Shown: positions 1-8,262 of the stretch, piece by piece
How the letters are laid out: each line of letters begins with the position of its first letter
Numbering within the stretch: the first letter of the stretch is position 1
NCBI GenBank assembly: GCA_036403235.1
Contig: DASWRI010000053.1
Coordinates: forward strand, 13,505 to 77,504
From: JBGTFE01 sp036403235
GTDB taxonomy: Bacteria > Acidobacteriota > Blastocatellia > Pyrinomonadales > Pyrinomonadaceae
DNA length: 64,000 bases
Reading direction: 5' to 3'
Position numbers and translations under genes: made by a program
Notes under the pieces: generated by a model
Seen by the model: only the letters and a program-made list of their open reading frames with translations
What the model was told of the DNA's origin: nothing
The model's database searches: none

Positions 1-1
1 A

Positions 2-1399
2 GCAAAACTTTCCGGCGCGACACAGCGCGAGGATTTTGCTCTGGCCGGTTATGATTCAAGCGGAAATCTCGACACGAATTTTGGCTCGGGCGGATTTTCG
101 ACAGCGCAGTTCGGCAGTCAAAATCTCGCTCAAATTCAAAATTTGATTGCGCTGACCGACGGCAAACTGGTCGTTGTCGGCAGCCACACGCCGACCGGCG
201 AAGGAATGGCGATGGCGCGGTATGACCACAACGGCATGCTCGACGGAACTTTCGGCGATGGCGGCGGCAAAGTGATAATGGATTATCCGGGCATCACGTC
301 TTCGATTGTCTTTCGCGCCGTCGCGCTCGGTCGCGACGGGAAAATGCTTTCCCTCGCCGCCCCGACCGAAAATGCACCGCAGCGTGATTTCTTTCTGCTT
401 GCACGCTGCACACGTTTCGGCGCGGTTGACCGGACGCTGGACGGCGAAGGCGAAGTATTGATTCAGCTTGGCCCGAACACAATCGCTTCGTCCGTCATCA
501 CTCTGCCGGACGGCAAAACGCTTGTCGCCGGAGTTTCGGACGGTAATTTTTTTACGGCGAGATTCGTCGCCCCGCGTCCGGCACAGCTTGATTTCGACGG
601 CGACGGCCGCGCGGAAGTCGCGGTTTTCAGGCCTTCGACCGGCGTTTGGTATTTGTCGAATTCTTCCGGCGTGTCCTGGGCCATCAGGTTTGGCGCGAGC
701 GGAGACAAAATCACGCCCGCCGATTTTGACGGCGACGGCCGAAACGACGCTGCCGTTTTTCGCTCCGGTACATGGTTTATTCTGCGAAGTTCGGACGGCC
801 AGACATCAATTTCGCAGTTTGGTCTTGCCGGCGACGTTCCGGTCGCGGCCGACTACGACGGCGACAATCGCGCCGATATTGCGGTTTATCGCCCGAGCGA
901 AGGAAATTGGTACGTTTTGCAAAGCTCCGACGGGCAGATGACGGCCACACATTTCGGGACGGCGGAAGACAAGCCGACCGTCGGCGACTACGACGGCGAC
1001 GGCAAAACCGACATCGCCGTTTTTCGCCCGAGCGAAGGCGTTTGGTATCGAATCGGCAGCCGCACCAATCAACTTTTTATTCATCAATTCGGAACGACGG
1101 GTGACATTCCGGCGGCGGCCGATTACGACGGCGACGGTAAATCCGATTTGGCGGTTTACCGCGGCGGCGTCTGGTATATAGAAAACAGCGAGGACAATCA
1201 ATTGACGGTTGTTCAATACGGTTTGAGCGACGACATGCCCGTTCCCGCTGATTACGACGGCGACAGCCGCGCCGATATCTCGATTTTCAGACCGTCGGCG
1301 GGCGATTGGTACTTGTTAAATTCGGCCGGCAATCAGTCAGCCGTAACGCATCTCGGCGCGAGCGGCGACACTCCGGTCGGGGCGGCGTCTATTCGTTAA
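2..1399 (+). CDS. Secreted delta-60 / FG-GAP-like repeat protein (5' truncated)
   Basis: The reading frame is open to the left window edge, so the N-terminus and any signal peptide are missing. The first 190 or so residues carry beta-propeller delta-60 repeats (pattern GNLDTNFGSGGF, then DGKLVVVG). The C-terminal part has six FG-GAP/VCBS-like units of about 47 residues, each starting with a calcium-type DxDGDxR/K loop followed by DIAVFRPSxGxWY. It ends in a short closing strand, GDTPVGAASIR. By family this should be an exported, Ca2+-binding double propeller. Ligand and surface role are unknown. It is the first of three tandem paralogues, and a hairpin follows its stop. A TTG at 143 is in frame but lies inside a repeat, so it is not taken as the start. 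Confidence 0.85.
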   Translation, partial: AKLSGATQREDFALAGYDSSGNLDTNFGSGGFSTAQFGSQNLAQIQNLIALTDGKLVVVGSHTPTGEGMAMARYDHNGMLDGTFGDGGGKVIMDYPGITSSIVFRAVALGRDGKMLSLAAPTENAPQRDFFLLARCTRFGAVDRTLDGEGEVLIQLGPNTIASSVITLPDGKTLVAGVSDGNFFTARFVAPRPAQLDFDGDGRAEVAVFRPSTGVWYLSNSSGVSWAIRFGASGDKITPADFDGDGRNDAAVFRSGTWFILRSSDGQTSISQFGLAGDVPVAADYDGDNRADIAVYRPSEGNWYVLQSSDGQMTATHFGTAEDKPTVGDYDGDGKTDIAVFRPSEGVWYRIGSRTNQLFIHQFGTTGDIPAAADYDGDGKSDLAVYRGGVWYIENSEDNQLTVVQYGLSDDMPVPADYDGDSRADISIFRPSAGDWYLLNSAGNQSAVTHLGASGDTPVGAASIR

Positions 1400-1410
1400 A
1401 GTTCAGATTC

Positions 1411-1447
1411 GGCTCGCCGCTTTGATAAGAGGACAAAGCGGCGAGCC
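1411..1447 (+). terminator. 14-bp perfect hairpin after first FG-GAP gene
   Basis: A perfect inverted repeat with 14-base arms (1411-1424 and 1434-1447) and a 9-base loop sits 11 bases after the stop codon. It lacks a clear T-run, so it may be a weak terminator or a 3'-end stabilising hairpin. Confidence 0.55.
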
Positions 1448-1492
1448 TTCGGAAGGTAAAACAAAACTTAGGCAAAATTTCAAGGGGTGGTT

Positions 1493-3703
1493 ATGAAGGT
1501 ATTAAGGGGAAAAATTTCGGAAAAAATAATAATTTCGACGCGGGAGAAACGGCGCGGCAATTTAACGCGATGCGTATTGTTGCTGACCATATTTGCGCTG
1601 GCCGGCTTCGGCCAAATTGTGCGGGCGGCGGACGGCGACCTCGACCCGGCATTTGGAAACGGCGGCAAAGTCTTGTCGGATTTGAGCGGCGGGATTGATA
1701 ACTTGAGCAAAATCGCGCTCCAGCCGGACGGGAAAATCCTTGCTGTGGGAAATTATCGTCTCTCAAACGGCAACTCGCACATCGAGCTCGCCCGTTACAA
1801 CGCAAACGGAACGCTTGATACAACATTCGGCACGGGCGGCAGAGTGACGACGATTATCAGCAATTCCGGCGACTTTGCCGACGACGTGATTGTACAGCCG
1901 GACAATAAAATACTCGTCGGGGGAAGCGTTTCGTCGCCCGGCGTGGTCGATTCGTCTTTTTTGCTCGTGCGTTATAACCCGGACGGAACGCTCGACACGA
2001 CTTTCGGCACGGGCGGTTTAACAACAACAAATATCGGGGATTATCTGGACGGAATTACCGCGATTGCTCTACAAGCCGACGGCAAGATAGTCGCGTCGGG
2101 ATTTAGAGCCATCGTTCGTCCTCCGGGCGAAGAACGAAACGCCGATATTGCCCTCGCGAGATATAATTCGAACGGAACGCTCGATACGACCTTCGGCACA
2201 AACGGCAAAACGATTTCCGACTTCGGGCCGGTCGCCGATTATTTTGCCGACGACGCGACCGATGTAATCGTTCTGCCGGACGGGAAAATCGTCATCGTCG
2301 GCGATTCGGACGGCGGCGGTTATTACGATTTTTTAATCGCCCGCTATAACGCAAACGGAACGCTCGACACCTCGTTCGGCACGAACGGCAGAACAAAAAC
2401 CGATTTGGGAAACGGTTATCAGGACGGCGCTTCGGGCGCTGCGCTGCAACCGGACGGAAAAATAGTTTCGGTCGGCGCGGCCTTGCCGAGCAGCTACGAT
2501 TTGGATTTTTCGCTGATTCGATACAATCCGAACGGCTCTCTTGACCCGACTTTCGGCACGGGCGGAAAAGTAGTTTTCGGGCTGGAAAGCCTGCATGATG
2601 AAGAATTAAGCGATGTCGTCATTCAAAGCGACGGGAAAATTCTCGCGCTCGGCGATTCGAATTCGTCAAACAATTCCGGCTTTTTGCTTTTGCGTTTTAA
2701 CCCGGACGGAACGCGCGATACAAGCTTTGGCAGCAACGGAATCGTGCGAACTCCGTTTGGCTCGAACGCCGCCTATACGACGGCGCTTCTCCTCCAACCG
2801 GACGCAAAAATTATTGCCGCCGGATACACGCCGCTGTTTCAATCGAGCGATTTCGCGCTGGTGCGTTATCTGAACACGCCGACTTCGCGGCCGGCGCAGT
2901 TTGATTTCGACGGCGACGCGAAAGCCGACATTTCGATTTTCTGCGACGGTTTATGGAATATTCAGCGAACGACGGCGGGAAATTTAACAAACTTCCAGTT
3001 CGGCTTAAACGGCGACTCGGTCACGCCGGCAGATTTTGACGGCGACGGCAAAACCGACCTCGGCATTTTCCGTTCGGCTTCGGGCGATTGGTATTGGCTC
3101 AACAGCGGAAGCAATACGTATTCGATTGTGCATTTTGGTCAGAGCGGCGACGTTCCGGTCGTCGCCGACTACGACGGCGACAGGCGCGCCGATTATGCTG
3201 TTTACCGCGAAGGCGTCTGGTATATCCAGCGTTCGACGGCGGGATTTTTAGCTACCCAGTTTGGATTGGCGAGCGACAAACCCGTTCCGGCCGATTACGA
3301 CGGCGACGGTAAGACGGACATCGCCATTTATCGCGCTTCAAGCGGCCAGTGGTGGATAAATCGAAGCGCAAGCGGCGGAGTCGTCCTCCAATTCGGCACA
3401 GCGACCGACAAAGTCGTTCCGGCCGATTACACCGGCGACGGAAAAGCCGACGTTGCATTCTGGCGGCCTTCGACCGGCGAATGGTTTGTTCTCAGAAGCG
3501 AAAATCAAAGCTATTATTCGGCGTCGTTCGGACAAAACGGCGACATTCCTGTGGCCGGCGATTACGACGGCGACGGTAAATCCGATATGGCGGTTTATCG
3601 CGCCGGTCAGTGGTGGATTTGGCAGAGCCGGACGGGCAGCTATTCGGTTCAGCAATTCGGTAACTCGGACGATATGCCCGTCCCGTCGGCATTTATCAGA
3701 TAA
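1493..3703 (+). CDS. Secreted delta-60 / FG-GAP-like repeat protein
   Basis: A 736-residue exported protein. ATG 1493 is chosen over the GTG at 1487 because a GGGG ribosome-binding site lies 5 bases upstream of the ATG. A long basic N-region and a hydrophobic stretch (residues about 24-42, ending IVRAAD) look like a Sec signal. About seven delta-60 repeats follow (GTLDTTFGTGG, then QPDGKILAVG), then six FG-GAP-like DxDGDGK units and a closing PVPSAFIR. No enzymatic motif is seen, so a structural, adhesive or binding exoprotein is inferred. A 95-base stretch at 3215-3309 is identical to the next gene, implying recent exchange between the paralogues. Confidence 0.88.
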   Translation: MKVLRGKISEKIIISTREKRRGNLTRCVLLLTIFALAGFGQIVRAADGDLDPAFGNGGKVLSDLSGGIDNLSKIALQPDGKILAVGNYRLSNGNSHIELARYNANGTLDTTFGTGGRVTTIISNSGDFADDVIVQPDNKILVGGSVSSPGVVDSSFLLVRYNPDGTLDTTFGTGGLTTTNIGDYLDGITAIALQADGKIVASGFRAIVRPPGEERNADIALARYNSNGTLDTTFGTNGKTISDFGPVADYFADDATDVIVLPDGKIVIVGDSDGGGYYDFLIARYNANGTLDTSFGTNGRTKTDLGNGYQDGASGAALQPDGKIVSVGAALPSSYDLDFSLIRYNPNGSLDPTFGTGGKVVFGLESLHDEELSDVVIQSDGKILALGDSNSSNNSGFLLLRFNPDGTRDTSFGSNGIVRTPFGSNAAYTTALLLQPDAKIIAAGYTPLFQSSDFALVRYLNTPTSRPAQFDFDGDAKADISIFCDGLWNIQRTTAGNLTNFQFGLNGDSVTPADFDGDGKTDLGIFRSASGDWYWLNSGSNTYSIVHFGQSGDVPVVADYDGDRRADYAVYREGVWYIQRSTAGFLATQFGLASDKPVPADYDGDGKTDIAIYRASSGQWWINRSASGGVVLQFGTATDKVVPADYTGDGKADVAFWRPSTGEWFVLRSENQSYYSASFGQNGDIPVAGDYDGDGKSDMAVYRAGQWWIWQSRTGSYSVQQFGNSDDMPVPSAFIR

Positions 3704-3708
3704 AAGAC

Positions 3709-3740
3709 AAAAGGCGGGGGAAACTTTTCCGCCTTTTATT
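3709..3740 (+). terminator. Rho-independent terminator
   Basis: Arms AAAAGGCGG (3709-3717) and CCGCCTTTT (3729-3737) enclose a loop and run into a T-rich tail, 5 bases after the stop of the upstream gene. Confidence 0.8.
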
Positions 3741-3774
3741 AATTTTTACAAGGGAAGTATTCAAGGAGGGAAGT

Positions 3775-5886
3775 ATGAAAGAGCGGGATGAATATGTAAT
3801 TCGGTGCGCTTTCTTTTTGACGGTAATTTTTATGTTTTCAGTTGTTTGCCGGACGGCGCGGGCGGCGGACGACAGCCTTGACACGACATTCGGCAGCGGC
3901 GGAAAGGTGGTGACCGATTTTAACAACAGCACTGATTGGCTGAGCAGCATTGCCGTGCAACCCGACGGGAAAATCGTTGCCATCGGCGATATTCACCCAA
4001 GCAATAAGTATGCGCTCGCACGCTACAATCCGGACGGCACGCTTGACGCGACGTTTGGCAACGGCGGCAAAGTGATGACCGTAATCGCAAACGTCCGGGA
4101 GAGTGCGGCCGGGCTTCTCATTCTGCCGGACGGCAAGATACTTATCAGCGGAAGTATCGAACTGCCTTCAGCCAGCGATAGTTCTTTTGCACTGTTGCGC
4201 TACAACTCGGACGGTTCGCTCGATACCACTTTCGGCAACGGCGGAATAGTGACAACCAACGTCGGCCCCGATGACGACCAGGCCTATCGCCTCGCGCTCC
4301 AGTCTGACGGCAAAATAATCGCGGCTGGACGAAGGGGAATTTATTTTAATCCAACCGAGCAGAGAAAAGGTAATGTTGCCCTTGCACGCTACAATCCGGA
4401 CGGCACGCTTGACACGACGTTCGGCAACGGTGGCAAAGTAGTCACTGATTTCGGGCAAGGCTTGGAGAGCTATGCCATTGCGCTGATTATCCAACCGGAT
4501 GGCAGAATTGTTATTGCCGGCGAGTCGGGTTATGAATTTCTGGTCGCTCGTTATAACCCTAACGGCATACTCGACGCGACGTTTGGCAATGGCGGCTTCT
4601 CGTTAGCTAATTTTAGCAGTAACTGGGATAGAGCCAGCGATGCCGTCCTTCAGTCCGACGGCAAAATCATTGTCGTAGGAAGCGCCGAAGTTCACAGCCC
4701 TTACGATAATTTTGCCCTGGCGCGCTACAATCCGGACGGCTCGTTCGACCAGAGCTTCGGCAACGGCGGCAAGATACTTATGTCTACCGATGGAGAGATA
4801 AATGCAGCAGTTCTTCAGAGTGACGGCAAAATAATCGCTCTTGGGACGTCCAACTCGACCTTCTTATTGTTACGCCTCAATGTAAACGGCTCGCTGGATA
4901 CGACGTTTGGCAGCAACGGTACGGTAACGACATCGTTCGGAGCAAATACGGCTGAGGGCAATGACCTTGTTCTGCAGCCTGACGGCAAGTTGCTCGCTGC
5001 CGGCTTTACTCCCGGCGCTCCTTACTATCAGAACAGTGATTTCGCTTTAGCCCGTTATCTAAACACAGCGACCGCAGTTTCGCACCCGACGCAATTTGAT
5101 TTCGACGGCGATTCGAAAGCCGATATTTCTGTTTTTCGCAACAGAATGTGGTATTTGAATCGCTCAAGTGCGGGATATTCAGCCTTCCAGTTTGGTTTAA
5201 ATTCCGATCAAATTGTTCCTGCGGATTTTGATGGAGACGGTAAAACCGATATCGCCGTTTTCCGTCCGAGCGAGGGCAATTGGTATTGGTTAGGCAGCAA
5301 CGGAACGTATTCAATCGCGCATTTCGGCGTAAGCGGCGACATTCCGGTCGTCGCGGATTACGACGGCGACGGACGCGCCGATTACGCCGTTTACCGCGAA
5401 GGAGTCTGGTATATCCAGCGTTCGACGGCGGGATTTTTAGCTACCCAGTTTGGATTGGCGAGCGACAAACCCGTTCCGGCCGATTACGACGGCGACGGAA
5501 AAGCCGATATTGCGGTTTACCGCGCCGGCACATGGTATGTCCAGAAAAGCTCCGGCGGAACTATCATACGTCAATTCGGTCTGAGCACGGATATGCCGGT
5601 TGTCTGTGATTATGACGGCGACGGCAAAGCCGACATTGCCGTCTGGCGTCCCGAAACCGGCGTCTGGCATTATCTGGAAAGCTCGAACGGAAATTATTAT
5701 TCCTATCAATTCGGCGCAAATGGCGATATGCCCGCGCCGGGCGATTATGACGGTGACGGCAAAGCCGATTTGACGATTTATCGCGGCGGCGAATGGTGGA
5801 TTTGGCGCAGCCGAACCAACGATTATTCGGTTCAGCAATTCGGAAACAGGGGAGATAAGCCCATCCCGTCGGCATATATTCAGTAA
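3775..5886 (+). CDS. Secreted delta-60 / FG-GAP-like repeat protein
   Basis: A 703-residue paralogue of the preceding gene with the same order: signal peptide (hydrophobic residues about 10-26, ending ARAADD), seven delta-60 repeats, then six Ca2+-loop FG-GAP-like units and a closing PIPSAYIQ. ATG 3775 has a strong AGGAGGG site 6 bases upstream. The unit at 5404-5498 matches 3215-3309 of the neighbour base for base. Having its own ribosome-binding site and flanking terminators suggests it is transcribed alone. Function beyond an exported repeat protein cannot be read from the sequence. Confidence 0.88.
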   Translation: MKERDEYVIRCAFFLTVIFMFSVVCRTARAADDSLDTTFGSGGKVVTDFNNSTDWLSSIAVQPDGKIVAIGDIHPSNKYALARYNPDGTLDATFGNGGKVMTVIANVRESAAGLLILPDGKILISGSIELPSASDSSFALLRYNSDGSLDTTFGNGGIVTTNVGPDDDQAYRLALQSDGKIIAAGRRGIYFNPTEQRKGNVALARYNPDGTLDTTFGNGGKVVTDFGQGLESYAIALIIQPDGRIVIAGESGYEFLVARYNPNGILDATFGNGGFSLANFSSNWDRASDAVLQSDGKIIVVGSAEVHSPYDNFALARYNPDGSFDQSFGNGGKILMSTDGEINAAVLQSDGKIIALGTSNSTFLLLRLNVNGSLDTTFGSNGTVTTSFGANTAEGNDLVLQPDGKLLAAGFTPGAPYYQNSDFALARYLNTATAVSHPTQFDFDGDSKADISVFRNRMWYLNRSSAGYSAFQFGLNSDQIVPADFDGDGKTDIAVFRPSEGNWYWLGSNGTYSIAHFGVSGDIPVVADYDGDGRADYAVYREGVWYIQRSTAGFLATQFGLASDKPVPADYDGDGKADIAVYRAGTWYVQKSSGGTIIRQFGLSTDMPVVCDYDGDGKADIAVWRPETGVWHYLESSNGNYYSYQFGANGDMPAPGDYDGDGKADLTIYRGGEWWIWRSRTNDYSVQQFGNRGDKPIPSAYIQ

Positions 5887-5894
5887 AACCGGAA

Positions 5895-5927
5895 AAAGGC
5901 GAGAATTCAATTTCCCGCCTTTCTTTT
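5895..5927 (+). terminator. Rho-independent terminator
   Basis: Stem AAAGGCG (5895-5901) / CGCCTTT (5916-5922) followed by CTTTT, just after the third FG-GAP gene. It is the same stem type as at 3709-3740. Confidence 0.7.
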
Positions 5928-5944
5928 GCGCTTTTTGATTGTTT

Positions 5945-6122
5945 AATCCGATGCGCGCCGCTCCCATCACGAGATGCAGGTCGTCGAGCATCGCGGCGTC
6001 GAGCGACATCGTCTTCCGGCACTGCCAGCCCAAATCTCATCCGTCCACATCGAAAGCTTGAAGACGGCCTGATTTTCCGCGACGGAAAGCTCGACCTTCT
6101 TTTCGTCGGAAACGATGGTCAT
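5945..6122 (-). pseudogene. Small broken gene remnant
   Basis: Reading leftwards from ATG 6122, the peptide starts MTIVSDEKKVELSV and continues to SMWTDE. The reading then makes more sense in another frame (KTMSLDAAMLDDL, then MGAARIGL), as if one base had been lost near 6018. Both halves have ordinary acidic/basic residue use. I do not recognise the family. It could be a degenerate small gene or a base error. The rest of the 5887-6263 gap holds only the terminator at 5895 and AT-rich sequence. Confidence 0.33.
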
Positions 6123-6263
6123 AAATTTTACTGCGACATTTGACTGAATGGCTTATATGAGAAAAATTGAAAGCCGATTTCAATAAACAATGATGACAAA
6201 AAAAATGCCTTCGTCAAGTTTCCGTAAAGAAATTACGACGAAAGCATAAAATTTTCGGTTAAA

Positions 6264-7166
6264 TTATTTTTGCGCTTTCCATCCGGCCAAAGTTTTTTCA
6301 AATTCCGGAGAATTTACCGGCGTCTTTGCGGCTTTGCCGACCTGAACGGCTTTTTCGCCGGTTGCGATTGCTTCAGCCGTTTTGCCCATTTCGGCTAAGA
6401 TTCGCGCTTTGGTGGCTAAGTTTCCGAAGGTTTCGCGCGCTTTGATGGATTCGTCGAGCCAGCCGAGCGCTTCTTCGTAGTTGTTCTTCAGACGAAACGT
6501 ATAAATATAACTTGCGCCTTGGTTAAGCGGGCGAAAATCATCGGCTTTGCGATTTTTGATGGCTTCGCGAATTTGCGTCAGAGTTCTGCCGTAAATGTCG
6601 CCGGTATCAAAACTAAAAGGAACGGCGATTTTTTCCCAGCGAAGAACTATTTTCCCGCTGTTTGCCGTGATGTCCTGAAAATCATACGCGAGAGTTTCCT
6701 GCATTTCGGCTTTATCGGGTTTTACTTTAACGCGCAGCGCGTCTTTTTTCTCGTCGTATGTAAAACTGCCCCATTTATCGTTGTCTTTGCTGAAAATCAG
6801 AATCCACTCGGTTTTGCCCGGAATCGCGTGAAAACCGTATTTTCCGGCGGGCAAAGGCTGCCCGTTGATGCTGACGTCGCGGCTAAATTCAATCGTTGTA
6901 TTTTCGTTTGCGCCGGTGCGCCAAACCTGCCCGTAAGGCACAAGACACGGATAAAGATTGTTATCAATCGGGATAACGTCTTTTGTTTCGCAGCCCCAAA
7001 TCTTTCTGGCTTTGACGTTCGGGCGATGATAAACGATGGCGACGCGCGTATCGCCGATTATTTGCGCGATTTCCTGCCGCTGACTTTCGCGCGGAATCGG
7101 GACTTGCGCGAAAACGCAGATGCTGAAACTCAAAATAAAGATAAAAACAAAACAGATTTTTTTCAT
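6264..7166 (-). CDS. DUF2911 family exported protein
   Basis: A 300-residue protein with a clean Sec signal (hydrophobic residues about 4-20, ending VFAQ). Residues about 22-180 match the DUF2911 pattern: RQEIAQIIGDTRVAIVYHRP, then YGQVWRTGANENTTIEFS, then LPAGKYGFHAIP. The C-terminal 90 residues form a short helical TPR-like tail (NNYEEALGWLDESIKA, then GKTAEAIATGEKAV). DUF2911 proteins are common in Acidobacteria and Bacteroidetes and have no known reaction. Last gene of a three-gene minus-strand unit: only 3 bases separate it from the upstream stop, and a GGGGTG site precedes ATG 7166. Confidence 0.85.
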   Translation of the reverse strand: MKKICFVFIFILSFSICVFAQVPIPRESQRQEIAQIIGDTRVAIVYHRPNVKARKIWGCETKDVIPIDNNLYPCLVPYGQVWRTGANENTTIEFSRDVSINGQPLPAGKYGFHAIPGKTEWILIFSKDNDKWGSFTYDEKKDALRVKVKPDKAEMQETLAYDFQDITANSGKIVLRWEKIAVPFSFDTGDIYGRTLTQIREAIKNRKADDFRPLNQGASYIYTFRLKNNYEEALGWLDESIKARETFGNLATKARILAEMGKTAEAIATGEKAVQVGKAAKTPVNSPEFEKTLAGWKAQK

Positions 7167-7169
7167 AAT

Positions 7170-7676
7170 TTACACACCCCAAAGTTCAACTTTTTCGATG
7201 ACAAATTTTTGCTGCGCCGAATCAAAACCGATTTCGACATTACAGCCGCCTTCAAGCGCAAAATTGTAGAGAATTTTCTTTTTTGAAAAAAAGCCGCCTT
7301 TCTCGGCGTATTCAAACCAGAAATTATGATAACCGAAAAGTAATTTATTGCCTTTGTCGCTAATCCGATAAATTTCTATGACCGGAATTTTGCCGCGGTT
7401 CTTGTATTTAGTTTTCGCCTGCGCTTTAAATTTACGAGCGAGCTGAACGTAATCCAGATACTCTAAATTTATTTTTCCGATTTGCGTCGGCAGGTCATAA
7501 GTCAACTTGTCGTCTTTTACGACAAAAACATTATATAAATCTCTTTCGGTAAATTTGGAATACTCTTCAATTTCTTTTTCCAGACAGGCTTTTAAACTTC
7601 TGACGTAAAGATTTTCCGGCGTCTGCGCGGCAGCCGTTACAGCGAAAAACAAAATTAACGAAAGCCGCTTCCACAT
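7170..7676 (-). CDS. Exported protein of unknown function
   Basis: A 168-residue protein with a signal peptide (MWKRLSLILFFAVTAAAQ). The mature part is lysine- and tyrosine-rich, with no motif I recognise. Its ATG shares a base with the upstream stop (TAATG), so its translation is probably coupled to the SRPBCC gene, and it sits 3 bases before the DUF2911 gene. Being the middle member of this unit suggests a shared envelope role. Function unknown. Confidence 0.72.
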   Translation of the reverse strand: MWKRLSLILFFAVTAAAQTPENLYVRSLKACLEKEIEEYSKFTERDLYNVFVVKDDKLTYDLPTQIGKINLEYLDYVQLARKFKAQAKTKYKNRGKIPVIEIYRISDKGNKLLFGYHNFWFEYAEKGGFFSKKKILYNFALEGGCNVEIGFDSAQQKFVIEKVELWGV

Positions 7677-8161
7677 TATTTTTCGAGCCTGTCTTTGGCT
7701 CTGTTGACAAAAGTTTTTATCATCTTGGCGACGCTTTTGGTCATCTCGCTGCTAATGATTGCTTCGCCGGCGATGCCCGCCAGCAGATGAAGCTCGCGCG
7801 CCGAATTGCGGCGCAGCTCGACGACCTGCGAAAACTGGACGAGCGTCAGATTTTTTCCTTTTTCAAGAAATTCGGCGGCAAAACGCAAAAGATTTTTTGC
7901 CTCGCCCGCGACCGGCGACCATTCGATAATTTCTTCCTCGTCCTCGGTCTTGACGACCGCAAATTTCTGCATCATCGAACCGACGACGGGAACTTCGGCG
8001 CGAATCGTCCAATGCGCGATGCCTTTCGCGTCGATGTGTATGCTCTCGACGCCGGGCATCAAATCGACAAAATTTTTTATATCGGCGAAAAACTCACGCA
8101 CCGCGTCGAGACTCGATTTTACTTCGACCGTATCACTGTAATTTGCTCTGATTGTGAACAT
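7676..8161 (-). CDS. SRPBCC/START-like lipid-binding domain protein
   Basis: A 161-residue cytoplasmic protein without a signal peptide. The order fits the helix-grip SRPBCC fold: N-terminal strand (MFTIRANYSDTVEVKSSLD), FFADIKNFVDLMPGVESI (typical of CoxG-like or polyketide-cyclase-like members), a central beta-sheet, and a C-terminal helix (MTKSVAKMIKTFVNRA). These domains bind hydrophobic ligands; the ligand here cannot be told. First gene of a tight three-gene unit; ATG 8161 has an AGGGGA site. Confidence 0.75.
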   Translation of the reverse strand: MFTIRANYSDTVEVKSSLDAVREFFADIKNFVDLMPGVESIHIDAKGIAHWTIRAEVPVVGSMMQKFAVVKTEDEEEIIEWSPVAGEAKNLLRFAAEFLEKGKNLTLVQFSQVVELRRNSARELHLLAGIAGEAIISSEMTKSVAKMIKTFVNRAKDRLEK

Positions 8162-8262
8162 AAATTCATCCCCTGTTCATAATACTTTGTCCCTTGCCGT
8201 ATCAATTTTCTAACAATGATACAAAAAAAACAAATGACTAAAAACAAAGAACAAACGACAAA

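Noticed and set aside
1..5886. Many overlapping ORFs on both strands across the repeat genes
   Set aside because: They are antisense or shifted readings of the DxDGDG repeats, with Arg-rich or Val/Gly-poor nonsense composition and no ribosome-binding sites.
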